Shown: positions 7,204 through 16,508, numbered from the stretch's first letter. The stretch: DNA of 41,876 bases from an uncultured Oscillospiraceae bacterium (GCA_910588145.1 CAJUPO010000017.1:1-41876); one strand, 5' to 3'. Numbers and translations are program-made. The notes: generated by a model not told the origin, from the letters alone.

Positions 7204-9582
7204 ATGAATTACGGATATTTTGATCTTGAAAATAAGGAATATGTTATAACTAAGCCTGATACTCCGGCACCTTGGGTAAATTACCTCGGCTCGCCTGAAT
7301 ACGGGGCTATAATCTCAAACAACGCCGCAGGATACAGTTTTGTTAAATCAGGCGCCAACGGACGTATAAGCCGTTTCAGATTTAATTCCACTATGTCACT
7401 TCCGGGAAGATATATTTACATAAAGGATAAGGATACTAATGACTATTGGTCAGCTTCATGGCAGCCGGTGGGCAAGCCTCTCGATAAGTATAAAAGCGAA
7501 TGCCGCCACGGTACAGCATACACTGTAATCAGCTCTGAGTATGAGAAAATTTCTGCTCAAACTGCATATTATGTTCCAAATGGTAAAACTTATGAGGTAT
7601 GGCGAGCAAAAATTACAAATAATGACAGCAAGGAAAGGAATCTTTCTGTAACCGGCTTTGTAGAATTTACTAATGAGGATAATTATGAACAGGATCAGGT
7701 AAATCTTCAGTATTCTCTGTTTATTTCTCAGACAAAGCTTGAAAGCAACAAAATAGTACAGACTATCAGCTCAAACAGCAAAAAAGACCGCCGTGACAGA
7801 TTCTTTGGTATGACAGGAGCAGAAGTTACAGGCGCCTGCGGTGATCTGAACAAGTTTACAGGAGCTTACAGAACCTATTCCAATCCGGAAGGCATTGAAA
7901 AAGGACTTGACGGTTCCATGAACTACAATTCCAATTCGTGCGGAGCGCTTCAGACTGACATTTGCCTTGCTCCCGGTGAAACCATAGAGCTTACCTATGT
8001 TCTGGGCCAGGGAACAGGCGCTGAAGCTGACGAGATAATGGAAAACTACAAGGGCTCCGGAAAAGCTGACTCTGAAATTGCAGAGCTTAGATCATATTGG
8101 CATGAAACTTTAAACCGCTTTAAGGTGAATACTCCAAGCAGCGAATTTAACAATATGGTAAATGTATGGAATGCATTTCAGTGCTTTATTACATTTATTT
8201 GGTCAAGAGCCGCTTCATTTGTCTATTGCGGTCTGAGAAACGGCTACGGCTACCGTGATACCGTACAGGATATTCAGGGTATTATCCATCTTGACCCGGA
8301 AATGGCGGCAGATAAGATAAGATTCATGCTTTCCGCTCAGGTAGATAACGGCGGCGGACTGCCTCTTGTTAAGTTTAATCATAATGCAGGTTATGAGAAC
8401 ACTCCTGACGATCCGGAATATGTAAAGGAAACAGGACACCCCTCTTACCGTGCTGACGACGCACTTTGGCTTTTCCCTACAATAGTAAAGTATTTGGGAG
8501 AAAGCGGAAATAAGGATTTTCTTGACGAGGTTATCGTCTATGCAAACGGCGGAGAGGATACAGTATATAACCACCTTAAAAAAGCTATTGACTTTTCCAT
8601 GAATCATATGGGTAAGCATAATATGCCTGCAGGACTTCATGCAGATTGGAACGACTGTCTGAGATTGGGAGCAGAGGGTGAATCTACATTTGTTGCGTTC
8701 CAGCTTTATTATGCCATGAACGTAATTAAGGAAATGGCAATTGCAAAGGGCGACAGCGAATATGTAAATTATATAAATAAGGTAAGAGAAAAACTCTCAG
8801 TTTCTCTTGCTAATTGCTGGGACAGCGATAGATTTATCCGAGGAATACGTGAAGACGGCATAATAGTCGGAGCAAAAAAAGATCCAGAAGCGTCAATGTG
8901 GCTCAATCCTCAGAGCTGGAGCGTTATTTCAGGATTCGCTTCAAATGAGCAGGGAATCAAGGCAATGGAATCCGTTTATAATATTCTCAATACTCCTTAT
9001 GGAGCAAAGCTTCTTGATCCGCCTTATACAAAGCATTACTTTAACGGGGCTCTTATGCATATATTTAATTCTGATACCAAGGAAAACGGCGGAATCTTCT
9101 CCCAGTCACAGGGATGGCTGATCCTTGCCGAGTCTCTTTTGGGCCACGGAGGCAAAGCGTTTGAATACTTTATGGAAAGCTCTCCTGCTGCGATGAATGA
9201 CAAGGCTGAGATTCGTGTTATCGAACCGTATGCTCACGGTCAGTTTACCGAAAGCTCTGCTTCTCCTTTTGAGGGACGTTCCCACGTTCACTGGCTGACA
9301 GGTACAGCTTCTACTGTTATGGTCAGCTGCGTTGAGGGTATCTGCGGAATGAGACCTGATACAGACGGACTCGCAGTTTCTCCGTCAATTCCTGCGGAAT
9401 GGGACGGCTTTACAATTGAAAAACAATTCAGAGGCAAAAAGCTTTCAATTGAAATAAAAAATCCTGATCATGTTGAAAGCGGCGTTGCCGAAATAATTCT
9501 AAACGGTGAAAGGCTCGAAGATAATTATATTCCTGCCGTTAAGCTGGCAGAAAATAATATTATCTCTGTAAGAATGGGATAA
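7204..9582 (+). CDS. GH94 family glycoside phosphorylase, specificity uncertain
   Basis: GH94 enzymes cleave beta-linked disaccharides with phosphate, releasing a sugar-1-phosphate. The start MNYGYFDLENKEY follows AAGGAG by about 8 nt and gives 792 residues. It has the N-terminal beta-sandwich (TPAPWVNYLGSPEYG), the catalytic (alpha/alpha)6 barrel with GYGYRDTVQDIQG and HADWNDC, where Asp481 is the expected general acid, and the C-terminal HWLTGTAST and GRSHVHW regions. YRDTVQD instead of FRDSNQD, and a different loop after ADWNDC, set it apart from the second copy (19455-21911), so cellobiose is not assured; chitobiose, laminaribiose or cellobionate types are possible. It has its own promoter and terminator. 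Confidence 0.85.
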   Translation: MNYGYFDLENKEYVITKPDTPAPWVNYLGSPEYGAIISNNAAGYSFVKSGANGRISRFRFNSTMSLPGRYIYIKDKDTNDYWSASWQPVGKPLDKYKSECRHGTAYTVISSEYEKISAQTAYYVPNGKTYEVWRAKITNNDSKERNLSVTGFVEFTNEDNYEQDQVNLQYSLFISQTKLESNKIVQTISSNSKKDRRDRFFGMTGAEVTGACGDLNKFTGAYRTYSNPEGIEKGLDGSMNYNSNSCGALQTDICLAPGETIELTYVLGQGTGAEADEIMENYKGSGKADSEIAELRSYWHETLNRFKVNTPSSEFNNMVNVWNAFQCFITFIWSRAASFVYCGLRNGYGYRDTVQDIQGIIHLDPEMAADKIRFMLSAQVDNGGGLPLVKFNHNAGYENTPDDPEYVKETGHPSYRADDALWLFPTIVKYLGESGNKDFLDEVIVYANGGEDTVYNHLKKAIDFSMNHMGKHNMPAGLHADWNDCLRLGAEGESTFVAFQLYYAMNVIKEMAIAKGDSEYVNYINKVREKLSVSLANCWDSDRFIRGIREDGIIVGAKKDPEASMWLNPQSWSVISGFASNEQGIKAMESVYNILNTPYGAKLLDPPYTKHYFNGALMHIFNSDTKENGGIFSQSQGWLILAESLLGHGGKAFEYFMESSPAAMNDKAEIRVIEPYAHGQFTESSASPFEGRSHVHWLTGTASTVMVSCVEGICGMRPDTDGLAVSPSIPAEWDGFTIEKQFRGKKLSIEIKNPDHVESGVAEIILNGERLEDNYIPAVKLAENNIISVRMG

Positions 9583-9589
9583 AAAAATG

Positions 9590-9624
9590 ACCGGAGAGCC
9601 GTTTTTTATGACTCTCCGGTTTTG
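9590..9624 (+). terminator. Terminator after first GH94 gene
   Basis: Stem ACCGGAGAG/CTCTCCGGT is followed by TTTTGTTGT. Confidence 0.85.
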
Positions 9625-9641
9625 TTGTCTGAAAGGAAAGG

Positions 9642-10322
9642 ATGAAAATGCTTAAAGAAAGATTAAAGAAGATAACCATTCCTTCATATACTAAAGGGGA
9701 AGAAATTTTTAATATGGTTTCTCACATTGCAGGAGGAGCAGTCGGAATTACTGCCACTACGCTTTGTGTTATTGCCGCTGCTCTGAATCATAATATATTC
9801 GGAATTATCAGCGGAGCTGTTTTTGGAGCCATGATGATAGTACTTTACTGTATGTCAAGTATCTATCACGGTCTGAAGCCGGAGCTTATGTCAAAAAGAG
9901 TTTTCAGAATACTCGACCACTGCGCTATATATCTTCTCATAGCGGGTACTTATACCCCTATTGCGTTATGTACTCTCAGAAAAGAAAGCGCTGCTTTGGG
10001 CTGGTCTTATTTTGGAATCATCTGGACTCTTGCGGCAGTCGGAGTTCTTCTCAATGCAGTGGATTTAAAGAAATTCCGTGTTCTGTCAATGATTCTCTAT
10101 CTGGGAATGGGCTGGTGCATTATCTGGGCATTTCCAGGCGTTTACAGAGCAGTGGGAACAGGCGGTACCGCCCTGCTGCTAATCGGCGGACTCTGCTATA
10201 CCCTTGGCGCAGTATTATACGGGCTTGGAAAAAAACACGCCTATATCCACTCCGTCTTCCACCTTTTTATAGTTTTCGGAAGCATACTTCATTTTTTGTT
10301 TATTCTTTTCTATGTAATGTGA
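9642..10322 (+). CDS. Hemolysin III family (PAQR/TrhA-type) membrane protein
   Basis: This is a seven-helix integral membrane protein of the hemolysin III/YqfA group, related to PAQR receptors. Members have been linked to membrane homeostasis; the hemolysin name is historical and does not imply a toxin. The 226-residue product carries the three metal-binding motifs of the family: SSIYHGL (near residue 70), LDHCAIYLLIAGTYTP (near 90) and the C-terminal HSVFHLFIVFGSILHF. The purine-rich GAAAGGAAAGG could serve either this ATG or one two codons downstream (9648). It follows the GH94 terminator, so it probably has its own low-level promoter or read-through. Confidence 0.9.
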   Translation: MKMLKERLKKITIPSYTKGEEIFNMVSHIAGGAVGITATTLCVIAAALNHNIFGIISGAVFGAMMIVLYCMSSIYHGLKPELMSKRVFRILDHCAIYLLIAGTYTPIALCTLRKESAALGWSYFGIIWTLAAVGVLLNAVDLKKFRVLSMILYLGMGWCIIWAFPGVYRAVGTGGTALLLIGGLCYTLGAVLYGLGKKHAYIHSVFHLFIVFGSILHFLFILFYVM

Positions 10323-10430
10323 AAATTTTTATTTTTAGTTATAAGTAAAGCTATTTACCAAAATAACTTTAAAAAACGCATAATTTCATGAAAAACAGGT
10401 GTTAAAACTTTGTCATTTAATGTAGAAAAG

Positions 10431-10459
10431 TTGACTTTTAACAAAGCCTGTGATATAAT
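10431..10459 (+). promoter_or_regulatory. Promoter of the REC-HD-GYP signalling locus
   Basis: TTGACT (10431-10436), a 17-nt spacer and TATAAT (10454-10459) form a strong sigma-A promoter, with a leader of about 80 nt. Imperfect arms ACAGGTGTTAAAA (from 10396) and TTTTAACAAAGCCTGT (to about 10451) flank and overlap it and could be an operator. Confidence 0.75.
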
Positions 10460-10542
10460 CAAAAATATAATTTGACCTCTATGTCCAGTCGCCAAAATAT
10501 CAGTTTATTAATGACTATTTCTAATATTTAAGGAGGCAGTTC

Positions 10543-12078
10543 ATGGCCGAAGCATTACAAAAAAAATATAAAATTCTGATAGTAGATGACTCTGAAATTA
10601 ACAGAATGATTTTATCAGAAATTCTAAAAAATGATTATGATATAATTGAAGCTGACAGCGGTGAAAAAGCGCTGGAGCTTTTGCAGAATGAAGAGTATGA
10701 ATTTTCATTGGTGCTTTTAGATATTGTTATGTCCGGAATCGACGGCTTTGAAGTTCTTTCATATATGAACAAGTATAAGCTTATTGAGGATACTCCGGTT
10801 ATTATGATTTCTGCCGAAAATTCATCCGACTTCATTACCAAGGCATACGATCTGGGAGTGTCTGACTATGTTAGCCGTCCTTTTGACGAAACCGTTGTAC
10901 AGCGCCGTGTAAAAAATACAATTGTCCTGTATGCGAAACAAAAAAGACTGGCTGACATCGTCGCAGAACAGGTTTTTGAAAAGGAAAAGAACAACAATAT
11001 CATGATTTCAATACTCAGTCATATTGTTGAATTTCGCAACGGCGAAAGCGGACTTCATGTGCTTCATATCAGTACCATTACTGAATTGCTGCTAAGACAG
11101 CTTTTGAAAAAATCAAATAAGTATAATCTTTCAATGTCGGATATACGCCTTATAACAACTGCGTCTTCTCTGCACGATATAGGAAAAATCGCTATACCCG
11201 ATGAGATTCTCAATAAACCAGGACGATTTACTGACGAGGAATTTAAAATTATGAAAACCCACTCCGAAATCGGCTCGTCAATGCTTAAGAATCTCCCTGT
11301 TTATCAGAATGAACCCCTGCTTAAGGTTTCATATGAAATATGCAGATGGCATCATGAGAGATATAACGGAAGAGGTTATCCGGACGGTCTTGCAGGCGAT
11401 GAAATTCCTTTGTCTGCTCAGATAGTTTCAATCGCCGACGTTTACGACGCTCTTGTCAGCGAAAGATGCTATAAAGCGGCTTATACCCATAAGGAAGCTA
11501 TAAATATGATTCTGGAGGGTCAGTGCGGTGATTTTAATCCGGATCTTCTTGATTGTCTTGTAAATATCAGCGATGACCTTGAAAGGGAAATTCTCGGGGA
11601 TTATTCTCCAATGGTGAATGAAAACAGGGAAATTAAGAGTATTACTGAAGAAATCATAAGCAACGACGACCTGTCCCTGTCCGCAAATATGCTCCAGAAA
11701 ATTGAGTTTGAACGTGCAAGATCAAATTTCTTTGAAACAGAATTGTCAGATATTACTTTTACTTATCACATTAATCCGGCTGTTCTGACCTTATCAGACA
11801 AGAGTGCAGAACTGCTGGGTCTGGATAAAATTATAACAGAACCTAAAAATATTCCGGAAGTTATTGACCTGATAGATGAAACCTTTGAACATATTGCAGC
11901 AAGTATATACAGATCTGCTCCTGATGATCCGCAGTTTACAATTAGCGGATATATTAAAATCAACGGAACTATGGTTCCTTGTGAATATATATGCCGGACA
12001 GTATGGTTAAATACTCAGCCGCCGCAGTTAAATGGAGTAGTAGGCAGGATACACTTAAATTCTGAATATAAAATTTAA
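10543..12078 (+). CDS. Response regulator with HD-GYP domain and C-terminal PAS-like region
   Basis: This predicted c-di-GMP phosphodiesterase is controlled by phosphorylation. The receiver domain (about 5-125) has the acidic pair D15/D16 and phospho-acceptor D60 (LLDIVMSG). The HD-GYP domain (about 150-345) keeps H211-D212 (HDIGKIAIP), HHE at 270-272 and the GYP signature at 278-280 (GRGYPDGLAGDEIP), so it looks active. The last 120 or so residues resemble a PAS fold (HINPAVLTLSDKSAELLGLD) and are an unusual addition to this architecture. AAGGAGG precedes the start. It heads a cluster with an HPt protein and a hybrid kinase, which suggests a phosphorelay that adjusts c-di-GMP. Confidence 0.92.
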   Translation: MAEALQKKYKILIVDDSEINRMILSEILKNDYDIIEADSGEKALELLQNEEYEFSLVLLDIVMSGIDGFEVLSYMNKYKLIEDTPVIMISAENSSDFITKAYDLGVSDYVSRPFDETVVQRRVKNTIVLYAKQKRLADIVAEQVFEKEKNNNIMISILSHIVEFRNGESGLHVLHISTITELLLRQLLKKSNKYNLSMSDIRLITTASSLHDIGKIAIPDEILNKPGRFTDEEFKIMKTHSEIGSSMLKNLPVYQNEPLLKVSYEICRWHHERYNGRGYPDGLAGDEIPLSAQIVSIADVYDALVSERCYKAAYTHKEAINMILEGQCGDFNPDLLDCLVNISDDLEREILGDYSPMVNENREIKSITEEIISNDDLSLSANMLQKIEFERARSNFFETELSDITFTYHINPAVLTLSDKSAELLGLDKIITEPKNIPEVIDLIDETFEHIAASIYRSAPDDPQFTISGYIKINGTMVPCEYICRTVWLNTQPPQLNGVVGRIHLNSEYKI

Positions 12079-12114
12079 AATCGAATTTGTAATTTAATAA
12101 GGAGATATACAGCT

Positions 12115-12465
12115 ATGAACCATACTGAACTAAAAAATGCCGGTATAGATGTAGACAGCGCTCTTAAAAGAGTAATGGGAAACGAAAATCTGCTGAAAAG
12201 ACTGCTCGGTAAATTTCTCAGCGACCCAAGCTGGAATAAGCTTGTAGAATCTGTTGAACAGGACTGCAAGGAAGACGCTCTTGCGGCTTCTCATACGCTT
12301 AAAGGCGTGTGCGGCAATCTCTCAATGGATAAATTATTTGACCTGTTTTCAGAACAGGTTCACCTCATGCGTGAGGAAAACTGGGAAAAGGCTTACAGCA
12401 TGATGCCTGAAATCAAAATTCAATATGACAGCGTTGTTGAAGGCATAAAAAACTGCTGCGTGTAA
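12115..12465 (+). CDS. Free-standing HPt phosphotransfer protein
   Basis: This 116-residue single-domain histidine phosphotransfer protein has the HPt signature SHTLKGVCGNLSM, with His60 as the predicted phospho-acceptor and Lys63-Gly64 following as in the family; the rest is predicted helical bundle. It lies 36 nt after the REC-HD-GYP gene with its own AAGGAG site. It could shuttle phosphate between the receiver domains of the hybrid kinase encoded just downstream and D60 of the upstream regulator. The hybrid kinase has no HPt domain of its own, which supports that pairing. Confidence 0.9.
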   Translation: MNHTELKNAGIDVDSALKRVMGNENLLKRLLGKFLSDPSWNKLVESVEQDCKEDALAASHTLKGVCGNLSMDKLFDLFSEQVHLMREENWEKAYSMMPEIKIQYDSVVEGIKNCCV

Positions 12466-12483
12466 GCTTATACAAATCTGCGT

Positions 12484-12527
12484 CTGCCCTGCAGTGCAGA
12501 GTAATATCTGCACTGGTAATACGGCAG
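12484..12527 (+). other. Nested hairpin upstream of hybrid kinase
   Basis: Inner 9-bp stem CAGTGCAGA/TCTGCACTG (12492-12500, 12507-12515) lies within an outer CTGCC/GGCAG stem. No T-tract follows, so it is not a classical terminator; it is probably an mRNA structure between the HPt and kinase genes. I could not match it to a riboswitch class I know. Confidence 0.5.
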
Positions 12528-12599
12528 AAATATTGCGTATTATGTAATCAATTGCCCAGTAACCTTTAATTTATGAGCTTGTATTAGGAGTGGTTTAAA

Positions 12600-15524
12600 G
12601 TGAAAAATAAACAGTGGATTATGTCTGTTTTTCTTGCGATTTTATCGCTGATTATATTGTTTGCAGGCGGAAATTATTACATATCAAATATGCGGCAGTC
12701 TTTATGGTCACAATCTGTTTCGGAGGTTTTGGAAGTAACCAATCAGGGATGTCATTCGTTTGAGGTCTTTGTAGATAAGGATCTTAAAGTAATGAATACC
12801 TTTATCGAAAATATCGAGCAGTTTGATTCTCTTGATGACGAGCATATTATGAGAAAGCTGAGTATGTTTGAAGATTCAAACGCTAACTATGTGGTTATGG
12901 ACTTAGATCACGGCGTTTCATATTCCAACCGTACTCTTGGCAGAGTTGAGATTACTCAAGAGCATCTTAATGAATACAGAAATCTTGATGACTTCGGCAT
13001 CCTTGAACCCTATATAAGTGAATACACTCAGCTTAGAACCATTGGTTATTACAAGCGGTTTAAGTTTGCAGACGGTACCGACGGCATCGTTCGTTTGGGA
13101 CAATCCCTGCAGGAAATAGAAAAGGAATTTTCGCTTTCATTTTATGATGAAAAAGGTTTTTCGTATATAGTCAATAAGGACGGAGATATTTTGGTGCGTC
13201 CTGACCAGAACACCTCTGACCTTAATGTTACTAACTTTTTTGATATTATCAGTACTGATACAAATGAGCAGGAGGATATAAAACAATTTCATGAATCCCT
13301 CAATAATGACGATGAGGGCGCTATGCGTTTCAATTTCAATGATGAAACTTATGTTTTCGCTTTCGTGCCTATTAATAATATAGACGGCTGGTATGTTGTT
13401 TCAATTATTCCTGATTCAGCAATTATCAAGCAGACAAATAAGATTTTGAATGATTCTCAGTATTTTATATTTATTATTTGCGCCGGAATGATCATACTGA
13501 TGGTATTCATGTGGATAATGCACCAGTACAGAAAAAGCGTCAGGGAAAAGGAATCAATGATTGAACACCAGAAACAGCTTTTTGATATTCTGGTAAATAA
13601 CACTAATGACGTATTTATCATGTGTGAAAGCAGTGATTTTTCCATGAAGTATGTCAGCCCTAATGTTGAACGTATTCTCGGAATTAAGCTTGAAGAAGCT
13701 GAAAAAAATATTTCAGTGCTGGGCAGGGCTTCATATTCGGACGGTATTACAATAGAATATGATGACTTGAGATTTATGGATTCGGGAAGCAGCAAGGAAT
13801 ATAAGACTGAACGTATTCATAGAAAAACAGGCGAACACAGATGGTATCTTGAAACTATCTACCGCACTACTGTTGATGAATCGGATCGTTTTGTTGTTAC
13901 AATTTCAGACAGAACTTCTGAAAAGCAGACAGAATATATTCTTGAAGAATCCCTGAGAATTGCCAAAGAGGCTAATGAGGCTAAGAGCACATTCCTCAGC
14001 AATATGAGCCATGATATAAGAACACCTATGAATGCTATTACCGGTATTGCTGAGCTGCTAAACCGCAATACTGAAAATCCGGAAAAGATAAAGGAATATG
14101 CTTCTAAAATCACTGCTTCAAGCCGTCACTTGCTGGGACTTATCAACGATGTCCTTGATATGAGCAAGATAGAAAGCGGAAATATTACCCTTAACATATC
14201 AGAAATAAGCCTTGCTGAGATCACTGAGGAAATAGATGTTATTATACGCCCGCAGGCTAAAGCAAAGCAGCAGGATTTTGAAATTTTTGTACATGATATT
14301 TCAAACGAACATCTTCTCGGAGACATGGTAAGAATAAATCAGATACTGATAAATATACTGTCAAATGCAATAAAGTATACGCCTGCGGGAGGAAGAATTG
14401 AGCTGATAATAAATCAGCTTCCGCATAACTCAAATAATTATGTTAACCTGCAGTTTGTTATTAAAGATAACGGAATCGGAATGTCTGATGACTTCCAGAA
14501 AAATATTTTCCAGCCATTCAGCCGTGAAATCAGCAGTGTAACAAATAAGGTACAAGGAACTGGTCTCGGAATGGCGATTACCAAGAATTTGGTTGACCTT
14601 ATGGGCGGTACTATAGGGGTTGAAAGCAAACTTGGTGAAGGCAGCGTCGTTACTGTAAACCTTAATATGAGGATTCAGCAGCAGGAAGAGGAGCATCAAT
14701 TCTGGGAAAAATACGGAATTAGAAATGTTCTGATCGTAGACGATGATGTTGAAATTTGTACAAATATTTTAAGTGCAATGTCCGGTACGGGAGTAGCTAT
14801 ACAGTTTGCACTCAACGGCTGTACCGCTATTCAGATGGTCGAGTATGAGCATAAGAATAATCGTGATTTTGATCTGATTCTGATTGACTGGAAGATGCCT
14901 GATCTGGACGGTATTGAAACAGCTAACCGAATCCGTAAAATCATATCAAACAAGGTTCCGATTATGATTCTGACGGCATATGACTGGCAGGAAATTGAAA
15001 AAGAAGGCTTTGAAGCCGGCGTTAGCGGATTCATGCAAAAGCCATTCTTTATAAGCAATTTCAAGCAGACCATAAAAAAATTAAAGTCTGAGGAAAAAAA
15101 GACGGAAGAAAAGGTTGAACAGCAGGGCAGCATATTTAACGGCAAGCGTTTTCTTGCCGCTGAGGATAACGAACTGAACTCCGAAATTCTAATAGAATTA
15201 CTGGGTATGTTCGGCGCTGAATGTGATGTGGCAGAGAACGGACAAAAGGCAGTGGAAGAATTTGAAAAATCTGAGCCGGGCTATTATGATATGATTTTAA
15301 TGGACGTTCAGATGCCTGTTATGAACGGATACGAGGCGACTAAAGCGATACGCCTTAGCAGTCATCCAAAGGCGAAGACGATTCCGATCATTGCTATGAC
15401 AGCGAATGCCTTTGCAGACGATATAAACGACGCAAAGAATGCAGGAATGAACGAACACGTATCAAAGCCGATTGATATGAACCGTCTTGAATCGGTAATA
15501 AAGGATATACTATCGAAGGGATAA
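12600..15524 (+). CDS. Hybrid sensor histidine kinase (extracellular sensor, PAS, HisKA, HATPase, two receivers)
   Basis: This is a 974-residue membrane sensor. An N-terminal membrane helix (residues 8-28) precedes an extracytoplasmic Cache-like region up to about 280 (GWYVVSIIPDSAIIKQ at its end). A second helix near 290-308, a PAS domain (about 325-445), HisKA with phospho-acceptor H471 (MSHDIRTPMNAI), HATPase (IKDNGIGMS, GTGLGMAI) and two receivers with D763 (LIDWKMPDLDG) and D902 (LMDVQMPVMNG) follow. It starts with GTG after TTAGGAG. With the adjacent HPt and REC-HD-GYP genes it forms a likely multistep phosphorelay. The ligand is unknown. Confidence 0.93.
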   Translation: MKNKQWIMSVFLAILSLIILFAGGNYYISNMRQSLWSQSVSEVLEVTNQGCHSFEVFVDKDLKVMNTFIENIEQFDSLDDEHIMRKLSMFEDSNANYVVMDLDHGVSYSNRTLGRVEITQEHLNEYRNLDDFGILEPYISEYTQLRTIGYYKRFKFADGTDGIVRLGQSLQEIEKEFSLSFYDEKGFSYIVNKDGDILVRPDQNTSDLNVTNFFDIISTDTNEQEDIKQFHESLNNDDEGAMRFNFNDETYVFAFVPINNIDGWYVVSIIPDSAIIKQTNKILNDSQYFIFIICAGMIILMVFMWIMHQYRKSVREKESMIEHQKQLFDILVNNTNDVFIMCESSDFSMKYVSPNVERILGIKLEEAEKNISVLGRASYSDGITIEYDDLRFMDSGSSKEYKTERIHRKTGEHRWYLETIYRTTVDESDRFVVTISDRTSEKQTEYILEESLRIAKEANEAKSTFLSNMSHDIRTPMNAITGIAELLNRNTENPEKIKEYASKITASSRHLLGLINDVLDMSKIESGNITLNISEISLAEITEEIDVIIRPQAKAKQQDFEIFVHDISNEHLLGDMVRINQILINILSNAIKYTPAGGRIELIINQLPHNSNNYVNLQFVIKDNGIGMSDDFQKNIFQPFSREISSVTNKVQGTGLGMAITKNLVDLMGGTIGVESKLGEGSVVTVNLNMRIQQQEEEHQFWEKYGIRNVLIVDDDVEICTNILSAMSGTGVAIQFALNGCTAIQMVEYEHKNNRDFDLILIDWKMPDLDGIETANRIRKIISNKVPIMILTAYDWQEIEKEGFEAGVSGFMQKPFFISNFKQTIKKLKSEEKKTEEKVEQQGSIFNGKRFLAAEDNELNSEILIELLGMFGAECDVAENGQKAVEEFEKSEPGYYDMILMDVQMPVMNGYEATKAIRLSSHPKAKTIPIIAMTANAFADDINDAKNAGMNEHVSKPIDMNRLESVIKDILSKG

Positions 15525-15530
15525 AAAAGG

Positions 15531-15560
15531 AGCTGACGTTTACACGTCAGCTTTTTTATT
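15531..15560 (+). terminator. Terminator after hybrid kinase
   Basis: Perfect stem AGCTGACG/CGTCAGCT with a T-tract. Confidence 0.92.
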
Positions 15561-15562
15561 TA

Positions 15563-15735
15563 AAAGTTTCGCTCAAGCCTTTTTAAAGGCTTGCGGTATC
15601 CAAAGGCAGAGCCTTGGTCGACGTCCGCAGACGGCGAAAAACTTTGCTTCAAAAGTGCTTTTCAAGGGGTGAATTCCAAAACAGTCCGGTGGACTGATTT
15701 GGAAGAGGGGACGCTTTGCAAGTGAAAGCGTCCCC
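15563..15735. repeat. Foldback intergenic element with serial hairpins
   Basis: Between the convergent kinase and HEPN genes, the part 15563-15645 has imperfect inverted ends (AAAGTTTCGC and GCGAAAAACTTT) and two inner hairpins (CAAGCCT/AGGCTTG and CCAAAGGC/GCCTTGG). Next come CCAAA-CAGTCC/GGACTG-TTTGG (15676-15702) and an 11-bp stem GGGGACGCTTT/AAAGCGTCCCC (15707-15735). The G+C is higher than surrounding spacers. It resembles a REP or MITE-like dispersed element; the copy number cannot be judged from one window. The last stem may end the minus-strand operon. Confidence 0.55.
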
Positions 15736-15755
15736 TTATAAACTAAATGATTTTT

Positions 15756-16190
15756 CTATTTCTTTTTGTGGTAGCTTCTGAAATCAAAGTGAACTATCTC
15801 GGTTATGAAGCTAAGCATTTCAGACGATGATCTTATAAGCTCCATAATCGTGTCAGCGTCAATTTCAAATGGTATGTCTGCCGGGTATCTTGTTTCAATA
15901 TAGTAATGATTTAATAAAGCACTCTTTTCAATCCATACAGAAAAATGCTCGTCGGTCTGAGCTGCCTGCTTGCATAACCATGTCAGATTGTGTCCATCAT
16001 AAAGATGGTGCTTTTTGTAAAGCAGGTATCCCTTAAGAGCCTTTTCAATGCACTGCTGACAGTGAAACGCCGCCGCATTATAACACCGTTCATCACTGAG
16101 CAGGGTTTTTGCACAAACAAGATCAAGATTTGAATAATAAAGCCAGTCAAAGTATCGGCGGCTGTCGTTTTCACGATATCCTCTACCCAT
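15756..16190 (-). CDS. HEPN domain protein
   Basis: The start at 16190 (MGRGYRENDSRRYFDWL) overlaps the end of the upstream MNT-like gene by 8 nt and gives 144 residues; longer in-frame starts would run deep into that gene. The helical product has the HEPN pattern AAFHCQQCIEKALKGYL and the late HYYIETRYPAD segment. HEPN proteins of this kind pair with minimal nucleotidyltransferases in toxin-antitoxin or nucleotide-binding modules. I do not see the R-x4-6-H ribonuclease motif of toxic HEPN proteins, so an RNase role is doubtful. Confidence 0.8.
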   Translation of the reverse strand: MGRGYRENDSRRYFDWLYYSNLDLVCAKTLLSDERCYNAAAFHCQQCIEKALKGYLLYKKHHLYDGHNLTWLCKQAAQTDEHFSVWIEKSALLNHYYIETRYPADIPFEIDADTIMELIRSSSEMLSFITEIVHFDFRSYHKKK

Positions 16191-16494
16191 AAAGCACCGC
16201 CCCCGAATTGTATATTTTCCAGGCAAACGTACCTTCATCATCCTTGAGTTCATCAAATTCTTTTCTTGTATAGAGCACTATATCATACGGCATATCGCTG
16301 TCCACTTCCATATAAAGACGGCATTCAAGTTCTGAGATACTTTCTACCTCATCCTTGACTATCAGCGACAGCTTAAAGCTCGTAAGTGTTCCGTTTGTAG
16401 ATATTTTATTGCTGATAAGATAAATCGTTTCTATATCACTGCATTTTTCTATAAGCTTTGACACAACGCCTTGAATTTCAGGATTATTTGTCAT
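16183..16494 (-). CDS. Degenerate MNT-type nucleotidyltransferase-like protein
   Basis: This 103-residue protein immediately precedes and overlaps the HEPN gene, the usual MNT-HEPN order. Its outline fits a minimal nucleotidyltransferase (strand YLISN, strand SFKLSLIV, then DIVLYTRKEFDEL and an ending IYNSGAVLYG like the family's REGVVLY tail). But the GSxxRG loop and the DxD metal ligands are absent: the corresponding segments read LISNKISTNG and SFKLSLI. It is therefore probably not catalytic. Assignment rests on context plus faint similarity. Confidence 0.6.
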   Translation of the reverse strand: MTNNPEIQGVVSKLIEKCSDIETIYLISNKISTNGTLTSFKLSLIVKDEVESISELECRLYMEVDSDMPYDIVLYTRKEFDELKDDEGTFAWKIYNSGAVLYG

Positions 16495-16508
16495 ATTAAC
16501 ACCCTTTC

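Noticed and set aside
9642..10322. True hemolysin or virulence factor
   Set aside because: The family name is historical; the motifs are those of a widespread PAQR-like membrane protein with no toxin evidence.
12466..12600. c-di-GMP riboswitch before the hybrid kinase
   Set aside because: The location is tempting next to an HD-GYP gene, but the conserved core and tetraloop-receptor features of known classes are absent.
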